Numbered from the stretch's first letter, positions 7,079 through 16,745 are shown. The stretch: 49,629 bases of DNA from Thermodesulfatator autotrophicus (GCF_001642325.1 NZ_LSFI01000017.1:1-49629), one strand, 5' to 3'. Translations and numbers: made by a program. The notes: a model not told the origin generated them from the letters alone.

Positions 7079-8479
7079 ATGGAAAAATTATGGGGAGGCA
7101 TATTGGAAGTATTACGTGAGCTTCTTCCTGAAGCCAGTTTCAGGGTCTGGATTAAACCCTTGAAATATATGGGCTTAAAGGAAAACAGGATATTAATTGC
7201 CTGCCCCAATCAATTTAGCCTGGAATGGATTAAAGAAAACTATTTACCACTTTTTAGAGAAGCTATTAAAAAACAGAAGCTATCTCTTGATGTTGAATTT
7301 CTGGTAGAAGAAGAAACAATAAATAACGCCATAGTCCAAGGAGAGCTACCATATGATCCCACGCGCCTTTTAGGTAGAAAACTTTCTGGGCGTTTTACTT
7401 TTGAAGAGTTTGTGGTAGGTGAGTGCAACCGTCTGGCCTATGCCACCTGCTGGGCGTTAGCCAATAAAAATCCTAAAAGCCCTATTATTTATCTATGTGC
7501 TGGAACAGGACTTGGTAAAAGTCATCTAAGTCAGGCTGTTGGAAATTACATTTTAAAAAATCCAGGAAAGGGGAAAATCTGTTACCTTACTGCCCAGGAT
7601 TTTACAGCTCATCTAGTTAGGGCCTTAAAGCAGGACCGCTTTGACGAATTCAAAGAAAAATTGCGCAAAGGCCTTGAAATATTGATGTTAGAAGAAGTGC
7701 ACCATTTTGCAGGAAAGGATTTTACCCAACAAGAATTAGCTCTGACTTTAGACTATTTATATGACGCAGGAAAAATTGTTGTTTTTACCGCCAATCGCCC
7801 ACCTCAAGAGATAGAACGCCTTGATGATAGCCTGCGTAGCCGCTTTCAAGCTGGAGCTATCGTACGCATTAATCCACCGGATTATCAAACAAGAATAAAC
7901 ATAATTAGGCGCAAGGCAGAAAAACAGGGCATTAAACTAAAAGAAGAAGTCATTGATTATCTGGCCCAGAACTTACGAGGAGATATCCGACAGATAGAAA
8001 GTGCTATTGTGGGGTTAGTGGCCCGCTCAAGTCTTTTACAGGAGCCTATAACCCTTTCTTTGGCGCAAGAGTTGATTCAGGAAATAACTCCTCAGGTACC
8101 TTCTCTTACAAAAGATTTCATAATTGATCTTGTTTGCCGTTATTTTAAGGTGAGCAAAGAAGATTTGACTTCCAAAAAGAGGCAGCGCAAAATCAGTTTT
8201 TCACGTCAGGTAGCCATGTATTTATGCCGCCGTTTTACTGACGAAAGTTTACAGGCCATTGGCAAACTTTTTAACAAAGACCATGCTACGGTGGTTTACG
8301 CTATAAAAAATATAAACAAAAAGTTGAGCCTCCCTGGCCCTACTAAATATCAAATAGAATACCTTTGCCGTGAAATTGAAGAATATTTACAGCCCACTAA
8401 ACCCATCAATAAGAAAGAAATTAAGGCAGATACTGGGCAAGCGGTTTCTGGAAGCACCAGAAGACTTAAAAGCCTATAG
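7079..8479 (+). CDS. dnaA: Chromosomal replication initiator DnaA (divergent)
   Basis: 466 residues. Domain I is at 1-75. The AAA+ core begins near 105 (FTFEEFVVGECNRLAY). Walker A is AGTGLGKS at 141-148. Walker B is LMLEEVHHFAGK with E205-E206 where most DnaA proteins have Asp-Asp. The arginine-finger region LDDSLRSRF is intact. Domain IV has the DnaA signature (SRQVAMYLCRRF, then DHATVVYA at 401-408; commonly DHTTV). Strong divergence from textbook DnaA leaves open a second, specialised paralogue; no dnaN is adjacent. A GGGGGGA run precedes the ATG. The last 36 codons overlap the next gene and lie beyond the normal DnaA end. Confidence 0.85.
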   Translation: MEKLWGGILEVLRELLPEASFRVWIKPLKYMGLKENRILIACPNQFSLEWIKENYLPLFREAIKKQKLSLDVEFLVEEETINNAIVQGELPYDPTRLLGRKLSGRFTFEEFVVGECNRLAYATCWALANKNPKSPIIYLCAGTGLGKSHLSQAVGNYILKNPGKGKICYLTAQDFTAHLVRALKQDRFDEFKEKLRKGLEILMLEEVHHFAGKDFTQQELALTLDYLYDAGKIVVFTANRPPQEIERLDDSLRSRFQAGAIVRINPPDYQTRINIIRRKAEKQGIKLKEEVIDYLAQNLRGDIRQIESAIVGLVARSSLLQEPITLSLAQELIQEITPQVPSLTKDFIIDLVCRYFKVSKEDLTSKKRQRKISFSRQVAMYLCRRFTDESLQAIGKLFNKDHATVVYAIKNINKKLSLPGPTKYQIEYLCREIEEYLQPTKPINKKEIKADTGQAVSGSTRRLKSL

Positions 8480-9752
8480 CGTTGACGCTTCTCCTTATAA
8501 CTTTTTGCCAGAAGCCGTGGCTTTGCCCGTAAATGCCGAAGAGATAGCTGAAATTTTAAGGCTGGCCCAGCAAGAAAATTTTCCCGTGATTCCCAGGGGG
8601 GCAGGTACAGCCACTACGGGAGCCTCTTTGGCGCCTCAAGGGGGGTTAGTACTTTCTCTTTTACGTTTAAATCGTATCATTGAGATTAATCAAGAAGACC
8701 TGGTAGCGGTGGTGGAGCCTGGAGTTTTTACAGGAGAATTTAAGCGCGCCGTTGAAGAACTTGGCCTTTTTTATCCTCCTGACCCGGCGAGCTATGAATT
8801 CTCAACTATTGGCGGCAACGTAGCCTGCGGAGCGGGGGGGCCAAAAGGTCTTAAATACGGCACCACTAAAGACTACGTATTGGGACTAGAAGCTGTTACC
8901 GCCACGGGAGAAATAATTTTTTGCGGTCGGCGCACCATGAAAGGCGTAGTTGGCTATAACCTGGTCCATCTTTTTACGGGCTCAGAGGGCACCCTTGGCG
9001 TAATCACTAAACTTATTCTTAAACTAATACCTAAGCCCCCTTCTCAGGCTACCATAGCTCTTTGGCTGGAAAGCACAGAAAAAGCAGCCCAAGCCTTTTT
9101 AGAAATATTAAAGGCTGGACTTTTCCCCTCCACCGCCGAACTATTAGATGACACCACCCTCTCAGCTGTAAAAAATCTTTTAAAAAAGGAAATTCATCCC
9201 AAAGCCCAGGCCCTCCTTTTACTGGAATTTGATGGAGCCAAAAAACAGGTGGAAGAAGACTTATCAGAAGCACAAAAAACTCTAAGCAACTTTGGGATGA
9301 AGCTAGATATAGCTGTTAATAAAAAAGAAAGAGAAAGGCTTTGGCAGGCCCGCCGCCTTATTTCTCCGGCCCTAAAAAAGATTGCGCCAGGCAAACTGGC
9401 AGATGACGTGGTGCTTCCCAGGAGTAAATTACCTGAATTTTTAAGCTTTGCTAAAAAAATAGGAGAAAAATACGGCCTTACCGTGGCTTGTTTTGGCCAT
9501 TTAGGTGATGGCAACATTCACGTAAATATTCTTTTTGAAAAAGAAGATGAATCAAAAGCTAGAGAGGCCCGAAATGAAATACTAAATAAGGTTCTTGCTT
9601 CTTGTGGGACAATTTCAGGTGAACATGGTATAGGATTTACCAAAAAAGGTTTTTTACCCAAAGAGCTCTCACCTGAGGTTCTTTTACTAATGAAGAAAAT
9701 AAAAGAAGTTTTCGACCCCCAAAATATACTTAACCCAGGGAAAATTTTTTAG
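8370..9752 (+). CDS. FAD-linked oxidase, glycolate/D-lactate dehydrogenase (GlcD-like)
   Basis: 460 residues. It oxidises a 2-hydroxy acid such as glycolate or D-lactate using FAD. FAD-binding domain (about 45-230): PRGAGTATTGASLAPQGG, GGNVACGAGGPKGLKYGTTK and GSEGTLGVIT. The C-terminal catalytic domain ends with GHLGDGNIHVN and SGEHGIGFTKKGFL. The GTG at 8370 lies inside dnaA; the residues it adds (LRQILGKRFLEAPEDLKAYSVDAS) match the normal N-terminus of this family, so the overlap appears real. No partner Fe-S subunit (GlcF type) follows. The exact substrate cannot be told from sequence. Confidence 0.85.
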   Translation: MKLKNIYSPLNPSIRKKLRQILGKRFLEAPEDLKAYSVDASPYNFLPEAVALPVNAEEIAEILRLAQQENFPVIPRGAGTATTGASLAPQGGLVLSLLRLNRIIEINQEDLVAVVEPGVFTGEFKRAVEELGLFYPPDPASYEFSTIGGNVACGAGGPKGLKYGTTKDYVLGLEAVTATGEIIFCGRRTMKGVVGYNLVHLFTGSEGTLGVITKLILKLIPKPPSQATIALWLESTEKAAQAFLEILKAGLFPSTAELLDDTTLSAVKNLLKKEIHPKAQALLLLEFDGAKKQVEEDLSEAQKTLSNFGMKLDIAVNKKERERLWQARRLISPALKKIAPGKLADDVVLPRSKLPEFLSFAKKIGEKYGLTVACFGHLGDGNIHVNILFEKEDESKAREARNEILNKVLASCGTISGEHGIGFTKKGFLPKELSPEVLLLMKKIKEVFDPQNILNPGKIF

Positions 9753-9821
9753 TTGCAGTTAAAGGCAAAAATACTGTATAAACTTTGCGTTAAATTAGAG
9801 TCGAGGGGTTTTTTAATAACC

Positions 9822-11705
9822 ATGTCTAAACTTAAAATCCCCATATTATTGCTATATTTTCTTTTTTTAGGCCCTTTAAACGGTTCTTACAGCCAAGAGT
9901 TAATCTTTGACAAAGAAATTTTTAAAGAGCTGGCCTCAGCTATAAGACATGAAACGATTTTTTCTAAGGAGCCAGGAACCCTTTCTACTCTAACTTCTCA
10001 GGACCTGGAAGTCTTAAATCCCCAAGACCTTACCTGGATATTGCGTTATTTACCCGGTGTATTGGTTAATTACACCTCAGCTGGTTATGCCAATATTATG
10101 TTTAGAGGAGCTACCGGCATTTTTCCACCAATTCAGGTATTACTCGACGGAAGGCCTTATACTATTGAAGCTATAGGAATAACTGTCTGGCCTTTCTTGC
10201 TTATTGACCCACATGAAATAGAACGTATTGAACTCATAAGCACACCAGCTTCTGTCCATTTTGGCTCAAACGCTTTAACCGGAGCCATCAATATAGTAAC
10301 CAAACCCCCTGAAGCTATTTCCAAAAATTATGTTCAAATCTCTGGTGGATCCCAATCTTATTTCAGGACTACTGGAGTTTTCAAAAAATATATAAAGCCC
10401 TGGCATTTTTACGCTTTTATTGGTCAAGAAACAATGGACAACTTTCACTCTTCAGATATTTCAATGAAAAGATTTATGGCCAGAACCTCTCTTTCTCGTA
10501 TTACCAACTGGGGAACATTAAGGATTGATTTTGGCCTTTATAATGGAGAAGTTAAAAATCTTTACATACTAAAAAATGTTTCTGAGGCTCTAGATATTTT
10601 TGATTTTAGTCTTAATGCTGATGATGTTTATCATTGGGGAACACGCATATCATTAGAAGGGGCCAGTTATTTTTTAAGGTTTTCAAATTATATCGCTAAT
10701 GGAGACTTGATTATTACTAATACTTTTAATCCGCCTGTAAAGTATAGGCAAGAAAATTATTTGCTAGAAACTCAAAAATATTTATATTTTTATAAACAAA
10801 AGTTAACTTTTGGTTTTAATCTTGAAAATACAAAAACAGAGTCTGAGTTTATAAAAAATAGCGATGAAATAAGATTTGCTACCTTTTTTGAAGATGAAAT
10901 AAAAATAAGTAAAGAATTTGAATTATTTTTTGGAGCCAGACTAAACTATCATCCATCAGCTGATTTTTATTTTTCACCCAGAGCATCTATAATTTTTAAA
11001 CCCAAAAATAACTTAAGAATCCGCTACACTTATACTAAAAGCTTTGGAAATCCTATCCAATATTATTCAAGGATAAACTTAAAAGAATATCCAATAAAAA
11101 CTAAAAATTTTATATTTTACCTAACAATAAATCCGAACAGGGAAGAAAAATATATAAAACAAGAAGGACATGAGATTAGTTTATTAATAAAAAAAGAAAA
11201 ACAAAGAGCCCTAATATCTGGCTTTAGATATTTAATCAAAAATTATCCTTATCAAGAAATAGAAAAAATAGATTTATTGACAGGAAAAATAAATATTATA
11301 TCAAAATTCCTTAAAAGAAGGATAAAAGGATTTAGCATAGAATATCAATATAATATATTTAAAAATTTTAACCTTAGGGCCAACTACGAATATACAGATA
11401 CAGAAAATTTAACTAAAAGAGAAAAAGAAATTATATTTCCCAGACATCTTATATCAGGATTAATTATTTATAAAAAAGAAAATTGGAATAGCTTTATCGG
11501 CTTAAATTATATAAGTAAAAGAAGGTTTGAAAGTCAAAAAATCGGAGATATATTCTATTTAGACGCTGGAACAAACATAAAAGTAAACAAAAAGCTAACA
11601 ATAAATATCCAAGGATTAAACATACTAAATTGCAAGAAAAAAAATGATTTCTTAGGAAGAAATTTAGAACGAAGAGTATTTATTAGCCTAAAATGTCAAT
11701 GGTAA
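9822..11705 (+). CDS. TonB-dependent outer-membrane receptor
   Basis: 627 residues. The ATG at 9822 opens a signal peptide (MSKLKIPILLLYFLFLGPLNGSYSQ region); a TTG 69 bases earlier would only add an unlikely leader. The plug domain (about 50-165) shows LRYLPGVLVNYTSAG, VLLDGRPY, IERIELISTPASVHFGSNAL and TGAINIVTK. The remainder is a beta-barrel rich in aromatic strands, ending KCQW. I see no convincing TonB box. Base composition falls steeply along the gene: the plug is ordinary, the barrel AT-rich. It overlaps the binding-protein gene by 13 bases. Ligand unknown; corrinoid, siderophore or another scarce ligand are possible. Confidence 0.88.
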   Translation: MSKLKIPILLLYFLFLGPLNGSYSQELIFDKEIFKELASAIRHETIFSKEPGTLSTLTSQDLEVLNPQDLTWILRYLPGVLVNYTSAGYANIMFRGATGIFPPIQVLLDGRPYTIEAIGITVWPFLLIDPHEIERIELISTPASVHFGSNALTGAINIVTKPPEAISKNYVQISGGSQSYFRTTGVFKKYIKPWHFYAFIGQETMDNFHSSDISMKRFMARTSLSRITNWGTLRIDFGLYNGEVKNLYILKNVSEALDIFDFSLNADDVYHWGTRISLEGASYFLRFSNYIANGDLIITNTFNPPVKYRQENYLLETQKYLYFYKQKLTFGFNLENTKTESEFIKNSDEIRFATFFEDEIKISKEFELFFGARLNYHPSADFYFSPRASIIFKPKNNLRIRYTYTKSFGNPIQYYSRINLKEYPIKTKNFIFYLTINPNREEKYIKQEGHEISLLIKKEKQRALISGFRYLIKNYPYQEIEKIDLLTGKINIISKFLKRRIKGFSIEYQYNIFKNFNLRANYEYTDTENLTKREKEIIFPRHLISGLIIYKKENWNSFIGLNYISKRRFESQKIGDIFYLDAGTNIKVNKKLTINIQGLNILNCKKKNDFLGRNLERRVFISLKCQW

Positions 11706-12592
11706 ACAAAAAAAATACAAACAAAATATTCATAACATTAATATTTCTTTTTATATTTTCAAACAATATAAAAGCAGAAATAATAATTTATTCTCCTAAT
11801 AAAACATATTACAAACAAGCTGCAGAACTTTTCCTTAAAAAAGTAAAAGAACAGTTAAAAAATGAAGAAATAAAGATTTTATATAATGGTTTCAATGAAT
11901 TCAATAAGAATTATTTCATAGTTTCTCTAGGAGGAGAATATACCCAAAAAGTAATCAAAAGCAATTCTAACAAAATATTTTTCTTTATGACAGCTGATAC
12001 AACATTATTCGACTTAATTGAAAGAAAAAAAAATAGTAATTACAAAATAAAAATAGGTGGTATTTTTTATATCCCGGAAATAGAAGAAAGAATAAAAATT
12101 ATAAAAAATATTTTTAACAATAAATACACTATAGCCATACTATACAGCGATTCAAGCAAAATATATAGTCAGAAAATTTATAAAATAGCCCAAAAATACA
12201 ACATAAAGACAATACTAGTTAAAACTAATAGAAAAAATTTTTTAATCAATATGGAAAAAGCTTTTAATGCTGGAAACATACTATGGATGATTCCAGATAG
12301 CAATATATATGATCAATTAAGCATTAAATTAACTATTATAAATGCAGTTAAAAGAGGAATTCCTGTAATAACATTCTCTCCAGCATTTATAGAAAGTGGT
12401 GCCTTTATGAGCTACGAAATAGACAATAATAGATATATTATAGAAGCTACCAAAATATTTTTAGATTGCTACCAAAAAAATATTTGTAAAATTAAATTTA
12501 GCAAAAATTTTAAGATAATTATTAATAAAAATTTAGCAAAATTTTGGAACGTCAAAATCAAAAATTCAGAAAATATAATATTAAAAGAATGA
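11693..12592 (+). CDS. Periplasmic substrate-binding protein (ABC_sub_bind-like)
   Basis: 299 residues with a signal peptide (about 1-28, hydrophobic IFITLIFLFIFS). The mature part has a two-lobe periplasmic-binding fold of the ABC_sub_bind (PF04392-like) type: FIVSLGGEYTQKVI, KIGGIFYIPEIEERIKIIKNIF, IAILYSDSS, ILWMIPDSNIYDQLSIKL and GIPVITFSPAFIESGAFMSYEID. There is no ABC permease or ATPase next to it. It sits between a TonB-dependent receptor and a sensor kinase, with start and stop overlaps on both sides, so it more likely presents a ligand to the kinase than to a transporter; this is inference. Very AT-rich: 12 G/C in the 60 bases 12181-12240. Confidence 0.75.
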   Translation: MSMVNKKNTNKIFITLIFLFIFSNNIKAEIIIYSPNKTYYKQAAELFLKKVKEQLKNEEIKILYNGFNEFNKNYFIVSLGGEYTQKVIKSNSNKIFFFMTADTTLFDLIERKKNSNYKIKIGGIFYIPEIEERIKIIKNIFNNKYTIAILYSDSSKIYSQKIYKIAQKYNIKTILVKTNRKNFLINMEKAFNAGNILWMIPDSNIYDQLSIKLTIINAVKRGIPVITFSPAFIESGAFMSYEIDNNRYIIEATKIFLDCYQKNICKIKFSKNFKIIINKNLAKFWNVKIKNSENIILKE

Positions 12593-14118
12593 AAAAATTT
12601 AATAGTTTATATTTTAGATTTACGGGACTTATAATATTATCAATAATTGCTACAGCTACTATTATAAGCTTAAGTTATATATATATTAACAAAAAGAATT
12701 TTTGGAAAAACCAAATATCTATACTACAAGGAATAAGATATTCTCTCAAAGAAAATATAAAATATTTTTTACCATTAAACCAAAAAGAAGCCATCAAAAA
12801 GCTATTTAAAAATTATATAGGCATTAGCAATATTGAAAATATTGCTTTAATTAGAGACGACGATAAAAAAATACTTATCTCAATAAAACCAATTAGCAAT
12901 CCAAAACCCTTATTTTTTTGTCAAAAAGGAAAAATAGCAAAACATGAAGACCATTTCTACTATAGAATAACATTTGAAATAACAACTCCCCAAAAAAGAG
13001 ACATAGAAGAGTTGATCTTCCTTGAAAAGAAGAAAAATAATCAATCAAAACAAAAATATCATTTATGTTTTATATTATCTGCTAAAAAAATAAACAACCA
13101 ACTATGGAAACCCATCAAAAATTCTATCTTAATAAGTCTAATTATAACTATTATCATAACTATTTTATCATTGCTAATGACTAAAAGAATAACGGCCCCC
13201 TTAAAAGAAGTCACAAAACAAATTATAGCTATTTCTCAAGGAAAAATTGATAAGATAGAACCAAAACTAGTCAAGAGTGAAATAAAAGAAATTCAGAAAT
13301 TGGCTAATGCATTCAATCAATTAGTAGAAGCCCTTAAAAACAAAGAAATAGAAGTCAGAAAAGAAATAGAAGGATACATACAAGAACTACAGAAGAAAAA
13401 TGAAGAGCTACAGAAAACAGTAAAAGAACTAAAAGAAAGTCAAGAACAACTAATACAGACAGAAAAACTGGCAGGATTAGGTTTTATCGTAGCAGGAATA
13501 GCTCATGAAATAAATAATCCTTTACAAATAATTAATGGATATTGCGAAATACTTTTAGCCAAAGAAACGGACAATAAAAAAATAAATAGTTTAATAAAAG
13601 TTAAAGAAAGCGTTGAAAGAATAAGAAAAATAACAGAATCATTGGGAGAATATACCAGAAAAGAAAAAGACCTAAAAGAAATAAACTTATATGAAGTAGT
13701 AAATAAAGCAAAAGAAACGGTAAAGCTTTCTGAAAAGCTTAAAGACATAAATTTTAATATAAAAATTAGCAAAAATATAACTATAGTAGGAAGAAAAACT
13801 GAACTACAACAAGTATTTATTAATCTATTTTTAAACGCTATCCAGGCAATGAAAGGGAAAGGCACCATTTATGTAGAAGCCAAAGAAGACAAAAAAAATA
13901 AATTTGTTTATATATACGTTAAAGACACTGGACCTGGTATTCCTCCTGAACACCGAAAATATATATTTGATCCATTTTTCACTACTAAAGACCCCGGGGA
14001 AGGAACAGGGCTAGGTCTTAATATCGTCTATCGTATTATTACAAAATACAATGGTTTTATTAGAGTACTTGATAATGACCCTGGAGCTGTATTTGAAATT
14101 ATCCTTAAGACCATTTAG
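12589..14118 (+). CDS. HAMP sensor histidine kinase coupled to the binding protein
   Basis: 509 residues from the ATG at 12589, which overlaps the preceding stop (ATGA). TM1 is at about 10-33, a periplasmic domain at 34-177, TM2 at 178-198, HAMP at 197-252 and a coiled coil at 253-292. HisKA follows with phospho-acceptor H306 ([20 protein letters not shown]). The HATPase domain shows [10 protein letters not shown] (N-box, N416), DTGPG at 446-450, DPFFTTK at 461-467 and GTGLGL at 472-477. All catalytic boxes are intact. The kinase core resembles NtrB/ZraS-type kinases. No response regulator gene adjoins it. AT-rich like its two upstream partners. Probably reads the ligand state of the periplasmic protein encoded just upstream. 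Confidence 0.88.
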   Translation: MKKFNSLYFRFTGLIILSIIATATIISLSYIYINKKNFWKNQISILQGIRYSLKENIKYFLPLNQKEAIKKLFKNYIGISNIENIALIRDDDKKILISIKPISNPKPLFFCQKGKIAKHEDHFYYRITFEITTPQKRDIEELIFLEKKKNNQSKQKYHLCFILSAKKINNQLWKPIKNSILISLIITIIITILSLLMTKRITAPLKEVTKQIIAISQGKIDKIEPKLVKSEIKEIQKLANAFNQLVEALKNKEIEVRKEIEGYIQELQKKNEELQKTVKELKESQEQLIQTEKLAGLGFIVAGIAHEINNPLQIINGYCEILLAKETDNKKINSLIKVKESVERIRKITESLGEYTRKEKDLKEINLYEVVNKAKETVKLSEKLKDINFNIKISKNITIVGRKTELQQVFINLFLNAIQAMKGKGTIYVEAKEDKKNKFVYIYVKDTGPGIPPEHRKYIFDPFFTTKDPGEGTGLGLNIVYRIITKYNGFIRVLDNDPGAVFEIILKTI

Positions 14119-14161
14119 CTTTTACAAGTTATCAAGACTTCAATAACATTTCTTTTTGCAA

Positions 14162-14330
14162 CTAAAACCTGAGACTGCTTCGTTGGCTTCGGCCTCCTCG
14201 CGTTGACAAATAGAGTATCATTTTTCGCAGTAACAAGGGGCATCATTGTGCCCCTCTCCCGGTCATTACGAGCGAGGAGAAGCAATCCTTGTTGCGAGGA
14301 GACACCAGTCGCCGTGATGACCTAAATCTA
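14162..14330. repeat. Dispersed palindromic repeat cluster A
   Basis: A unit at 14262-14321 opens with GTCATTACGAGCGAGGAG and closes with GTCGCCGTGATGAC, so its ends are imperfect inverted repeats. Diverged pieces (GAGACTGCTTCG, CGGCCTCCTCGCG) lie to the left. A small hairpin GGGGCA-N6-TGCCCC sits at 14237-14254. The cluster fills the gap between the convergent histidine kinase and ilvD genes. Confidence 0.6.
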
Positions 14331-14336
14331 TATCTC

Positions 14337-15998
14337 TTAATCTTCTAATAAAATGGCTCCTTTGGCTGCTGAAGTAACTAACTTAGCGTATCTGCCAAGA
14401 ACTCCTTTTACCTTCTTTTGTTTTATTTTTATTTTCTTCCTTCTTTTTTCAAGTTCCCCTTCACTTACCTTCAGAACCAAACGTCTATTGGGAATGTCTA
14501 TTTCTATAAGATCGCCTTCTTCTACCAGAGCAATAGGCCCACCTTCAGCAGCCTCTGGTGAAACGTGCCCTACACATGCTCCCTGTGTTCCTCCGCTGAA
14601 ACGACCATCAGTAATCAACGCCACCGAACGGCCAAGCCCCATGCCAATGATAGCTGAGGTCGGTGATAGCATTTCGCGCATTCCAGGACCACCTTTAGGC
14701 CCTTCATAACGAATAACTACGACGTCACCCTCCTTTATCTTTCCATCAAGAATAGCTTCATAAGCCTCTTCTTCTGACTCAAAAACCCGGGCAGGCCCTT
14801 CATGATGAAGCATTTCAGGGGCTACAGCGCTGGCTTTAACCACTGAACCCTCAGGGGCAAGGTTTCCCCAAAGGATAGCTATTCCTCCTTCTGGCCTATA
14901 CGGCTTATCAAAAGGTCTGATTACAGTATGGTCAAAAACATAGGCCTTCTTTAAATTATCTCCAACCGTCTTACCTGTGACTGTTTTCACTCTTTTATTA
15001 ATAAGCCCGGCTTTAGAAAGCTCTAACATAACGCCTGGTATTCCGCCGGCCTCATAGAGTTCTACTACACTGTGAGGTCCTCCTGGAATAAGGGAACAAA
15101 GACAAGGCGTTTTGCGGGAAATTTCATCAAAAAGTTTGAGGGAAAGGTCCAGTCCGGCTTCATGAGCAATGGCCGGCAAATGTAGCACTGTATTAGTGGA
15201 ACATCCCAGAGCCATATCAACGGCTATAGCGTTCTTAAAGGCCTCTAAAGTAGCAATTTTTCTAGGAGTCAATTTTTTCTTCAAAAGGGCCAAAACCTGC
15301 ATTCCAGCCTGTTTAGCAAGCCTTATGCGAGAAGAACTCACCGCAGGAATAGTTCCATTTCCAGGTAAGGCCAGGCCCAGGGCCTCGGAAAGGCAATTCA
15401 TAGAATTAGCGGTAAACATACCAGCACAAGAACCACAGGTGGGGCAGGCTTCATTCTCAAGCTCAACCAGTTCTTCTTCTTTCATTTTCCCTGATTTTAC
15501 TTTGCCAATAGCTTCAAAGACTGTAATTAGATTTACTTTTTGGCCCTTAAAGCTGCCTGGCAACATCGGGCCACCAGAAACAATAATAGCTGGGATATCA
15601 AGACGCAGAGCCGCCATCAACATGGCCGGAACAATCTTGTCACAATTGGGAACCAACACCAAAGCATCAAAAGCATGCGCCCTGGCCATGATTTCTATGG
15701 AGTCAGCAATAACTTCTCGAGAAACAAGGGAATATCTCATGCCTTCGTGGTTCATGGCGATTCCATCACAGACACCTATAACTCCGAATTCCATGGGAGT
15801 TCCTCCAGCCATACGCACACCAGCCTTAACCGCTTCTACTATTTGCCGAAGATGGACATGGCCTGGGATTATTTCATTAAAAGAATTAGCGATACCCACC
15901 AGAGGGCGAGAAAGTTCTTCATCTGTATATCCAGAGGCCTTCAAAAGAGAACGATGTGGAGCCCTCTCAATCCCTTTCTTTACAGCGTCACTACGCAT
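14337..15998 (-). CDS. ilvD: Dihydroxy-acid dehydratase
   Basis: 553 residues, the normal IlvD length. It dehydrates 2,3-dihydroxy-isovalerate and the C6 analogue in valine, leucine and isoleucine synthesis, using an Fe-S cluster. Visible motifs are the N-terminal start [44 protein letters not shown], and [14 protein letters not shown]; the cysteines in these segments are the cluster ligands. C-terminal half: [13 protein letters not shown] and [16 protein letters not shown] lies 6 bases before the ATG. It stands alone; the other branched-chain genes are not in the window. Confidence 0.96.
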   Translation of the reverse strand: MRSDAVKKGIERAPHRSLLKASGYTDEELSRPLVGIANSFNEIIPGHVHLRQIVEAVKAGVRMAGGTPMEFGVIGVCDGIAMNHEGMRYSLVSREVIADSIEIMARAHAFDALVLVPNCDKIVPAMLMAALRLDIPAIIVSGGPMLPGSFKGQKVNLITVFEAIGKVKSGKMKEEELVELENEACPTCGSCAGMFTANSMNCLSEALGLALPGNGTIPAVSSSRIRLAKQAGMQVLALLKKKLTPRKIATLEAFKNAIAVDMALGCSTNTVLHLPAIAHEAGLDLSLKLFDEISRKTPCLCSLIPGGPHSVVELYEAGGIPGVMLELSKAGLINKRVKTVTGKTVGDNLKKAYVFDHTVIRPFDKPYRPEGGIAILWGNLAPEGSVVKASAVAPEMLHHEGPARVFESEEEAYEAILDGKIKEGDVVVIRYEGPKGGPGMREMLSPTSAIIGMGLGRSVALITDGRFSGGTQGACVGHVSPEAAEGGPIALVEEGDLIEIDIPNRRLVLKVSEGELEKRRKKIKIKQKKVKGVLGRYAKLVTSAAKGAILLED

Positions 15999-16514
15999 GG
16001 AAAAACCTCCTTAATCAAACTTGAATTTCCTTTTACTACTAAAAGAAAATTTTAGCAAAGCATTCCTGGAATTTTTGTAAACTAACACGCTTAACGAATT
16101 TCCTGCTCCTTACTATCTCCCTAATATTAATGGGAGCATTTTTTTTACCCTACAGAGCGTCACGCGAGGCTACGTAGTCGCCGTGGCGAAGTGACCCAAC
16201 GGGTCATTATGAAGAGCACGAAGTGCGACGAAGTAATCCCTGTCCCGAGCGCTAGCGAAGGGATCTAGATTGCTTCGCTCCGCTCGCAATGACGCAGCAG
16301 GAAGGCTCGCAATGACGCAGCAGGAAGGCTCGCAATGACGCAGCAGGAAGACTCGCAATGACAACCCAAAATTGTCATCTTTTATGCTCTCATTAATAAC
16401 AGCCCCAAATTGTCGTCTGATTTGTGCCTTCAATAATAACATCAATAAAAACTTCTACTCTTGGCACAGAATATTTTTGAAATTAAAATGCCTTCAAACT
16501 CAAAGGAGGTTTTT
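15999..16514. other. Long intergenic region, mostly repeat cluster B
   Basis: These 516 bases between divergent ilvD and nfu hold no credible gene. Bases 16150-16362 are the dispersed repeat and a 23-base tandem repeat. A short inverted repeat is present near 16120-16145 (CCTAATATTAATGGG area) but it is unconvincing. Bases 16363-16500 show nothing I recognise beyond the nfu ribosome binding site. Confidence 0.6.
16150..16362. repeat. Dispersed palindromic repeat cluster B with 23-bp tandem repeats
   Basis: The left part contains GTCATTATGAAGAGCACGAAG and GCGACGAAGTAATCCC units. Bases 16242-16265 are the exact reverse complement of 29017-29040 in cluster D. Three tandem 23-base units start at 16283, 16306 and 16329, each beginning CTCGCAATGACGCAGCAGG, followed by a partial fourth at 16352-16362. 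The reverse complement of each start is the GTCATTGCGAG core. Confidence 0.75.
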
Positions 16515-16736
16515 ATGAGGGAAGAGGTAGAAAAGGCCCTTCAGAAAGTACGCCCCATGCTTCAGGCTGATGGTGGAGATGTTGAACTGGTAGAAGTTAC
16601 TGAAGACGGTATAGTCAAGCTCCGCCTTCAGGGAGCTTGCAAAGGTTGCCCTATGTCAACTTACACTTTAAAAATGGGCATTGAGCGCTTTCTTAAAAAA
16701 GAAGTTCCAGAAGTTAAAGCCGTAGAAGAAGTATAG
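16515..16736 (+). CDS. NifU C-terminal-domain Fe-S carrier (Nfu-type)
   Basis: 73 residues; a stand-alone Nfu domain that holds and transfers an Fe-S cluster through its CxxC motif (CKGCPMS). The core pattern [15 protein letters not shown] is typical. I chose the ATG at 16515 because AAAGGAGG precedes it; a longer frame to 16461 lacks homology and a binding site. It heads the rightward run that continues with rpoZ 9 bases downstream. Confidence 0.92.
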   Translation: MREEVEKALQKVRPMLQADGGDVELVEVTEDGIVKLRLQGACKGCPMSTYTLKMGIERFLKKEVPEVKAVEEV

Positions 16737-16745
16737 GGGGTTTTT

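Noticed and set aside
9753-9821. TTG start extending the TonB-dependent receptor
   Set aside because: It would place 23 residues before a clear signal peptide; the ATG at 9822 is the natural start.
15169-16055. Large rightward ORFs antisense to ilvD
   Set aside because: Shadow frames of ilvD codon pattern; ilvD motifs on the minus strand are unambiguous.
16170-16445. 91-residue leftward ORF
   Set aside because: It is translated from the dispersed repeat and tandem units; repetitive peptide with no binding site.
16461-16480. Possible sigma-54 promoter (TTGGCAC) before nfu
   Set aside because: The -24 half fits but the essential GC of the -12 element is missing at the right spacing.
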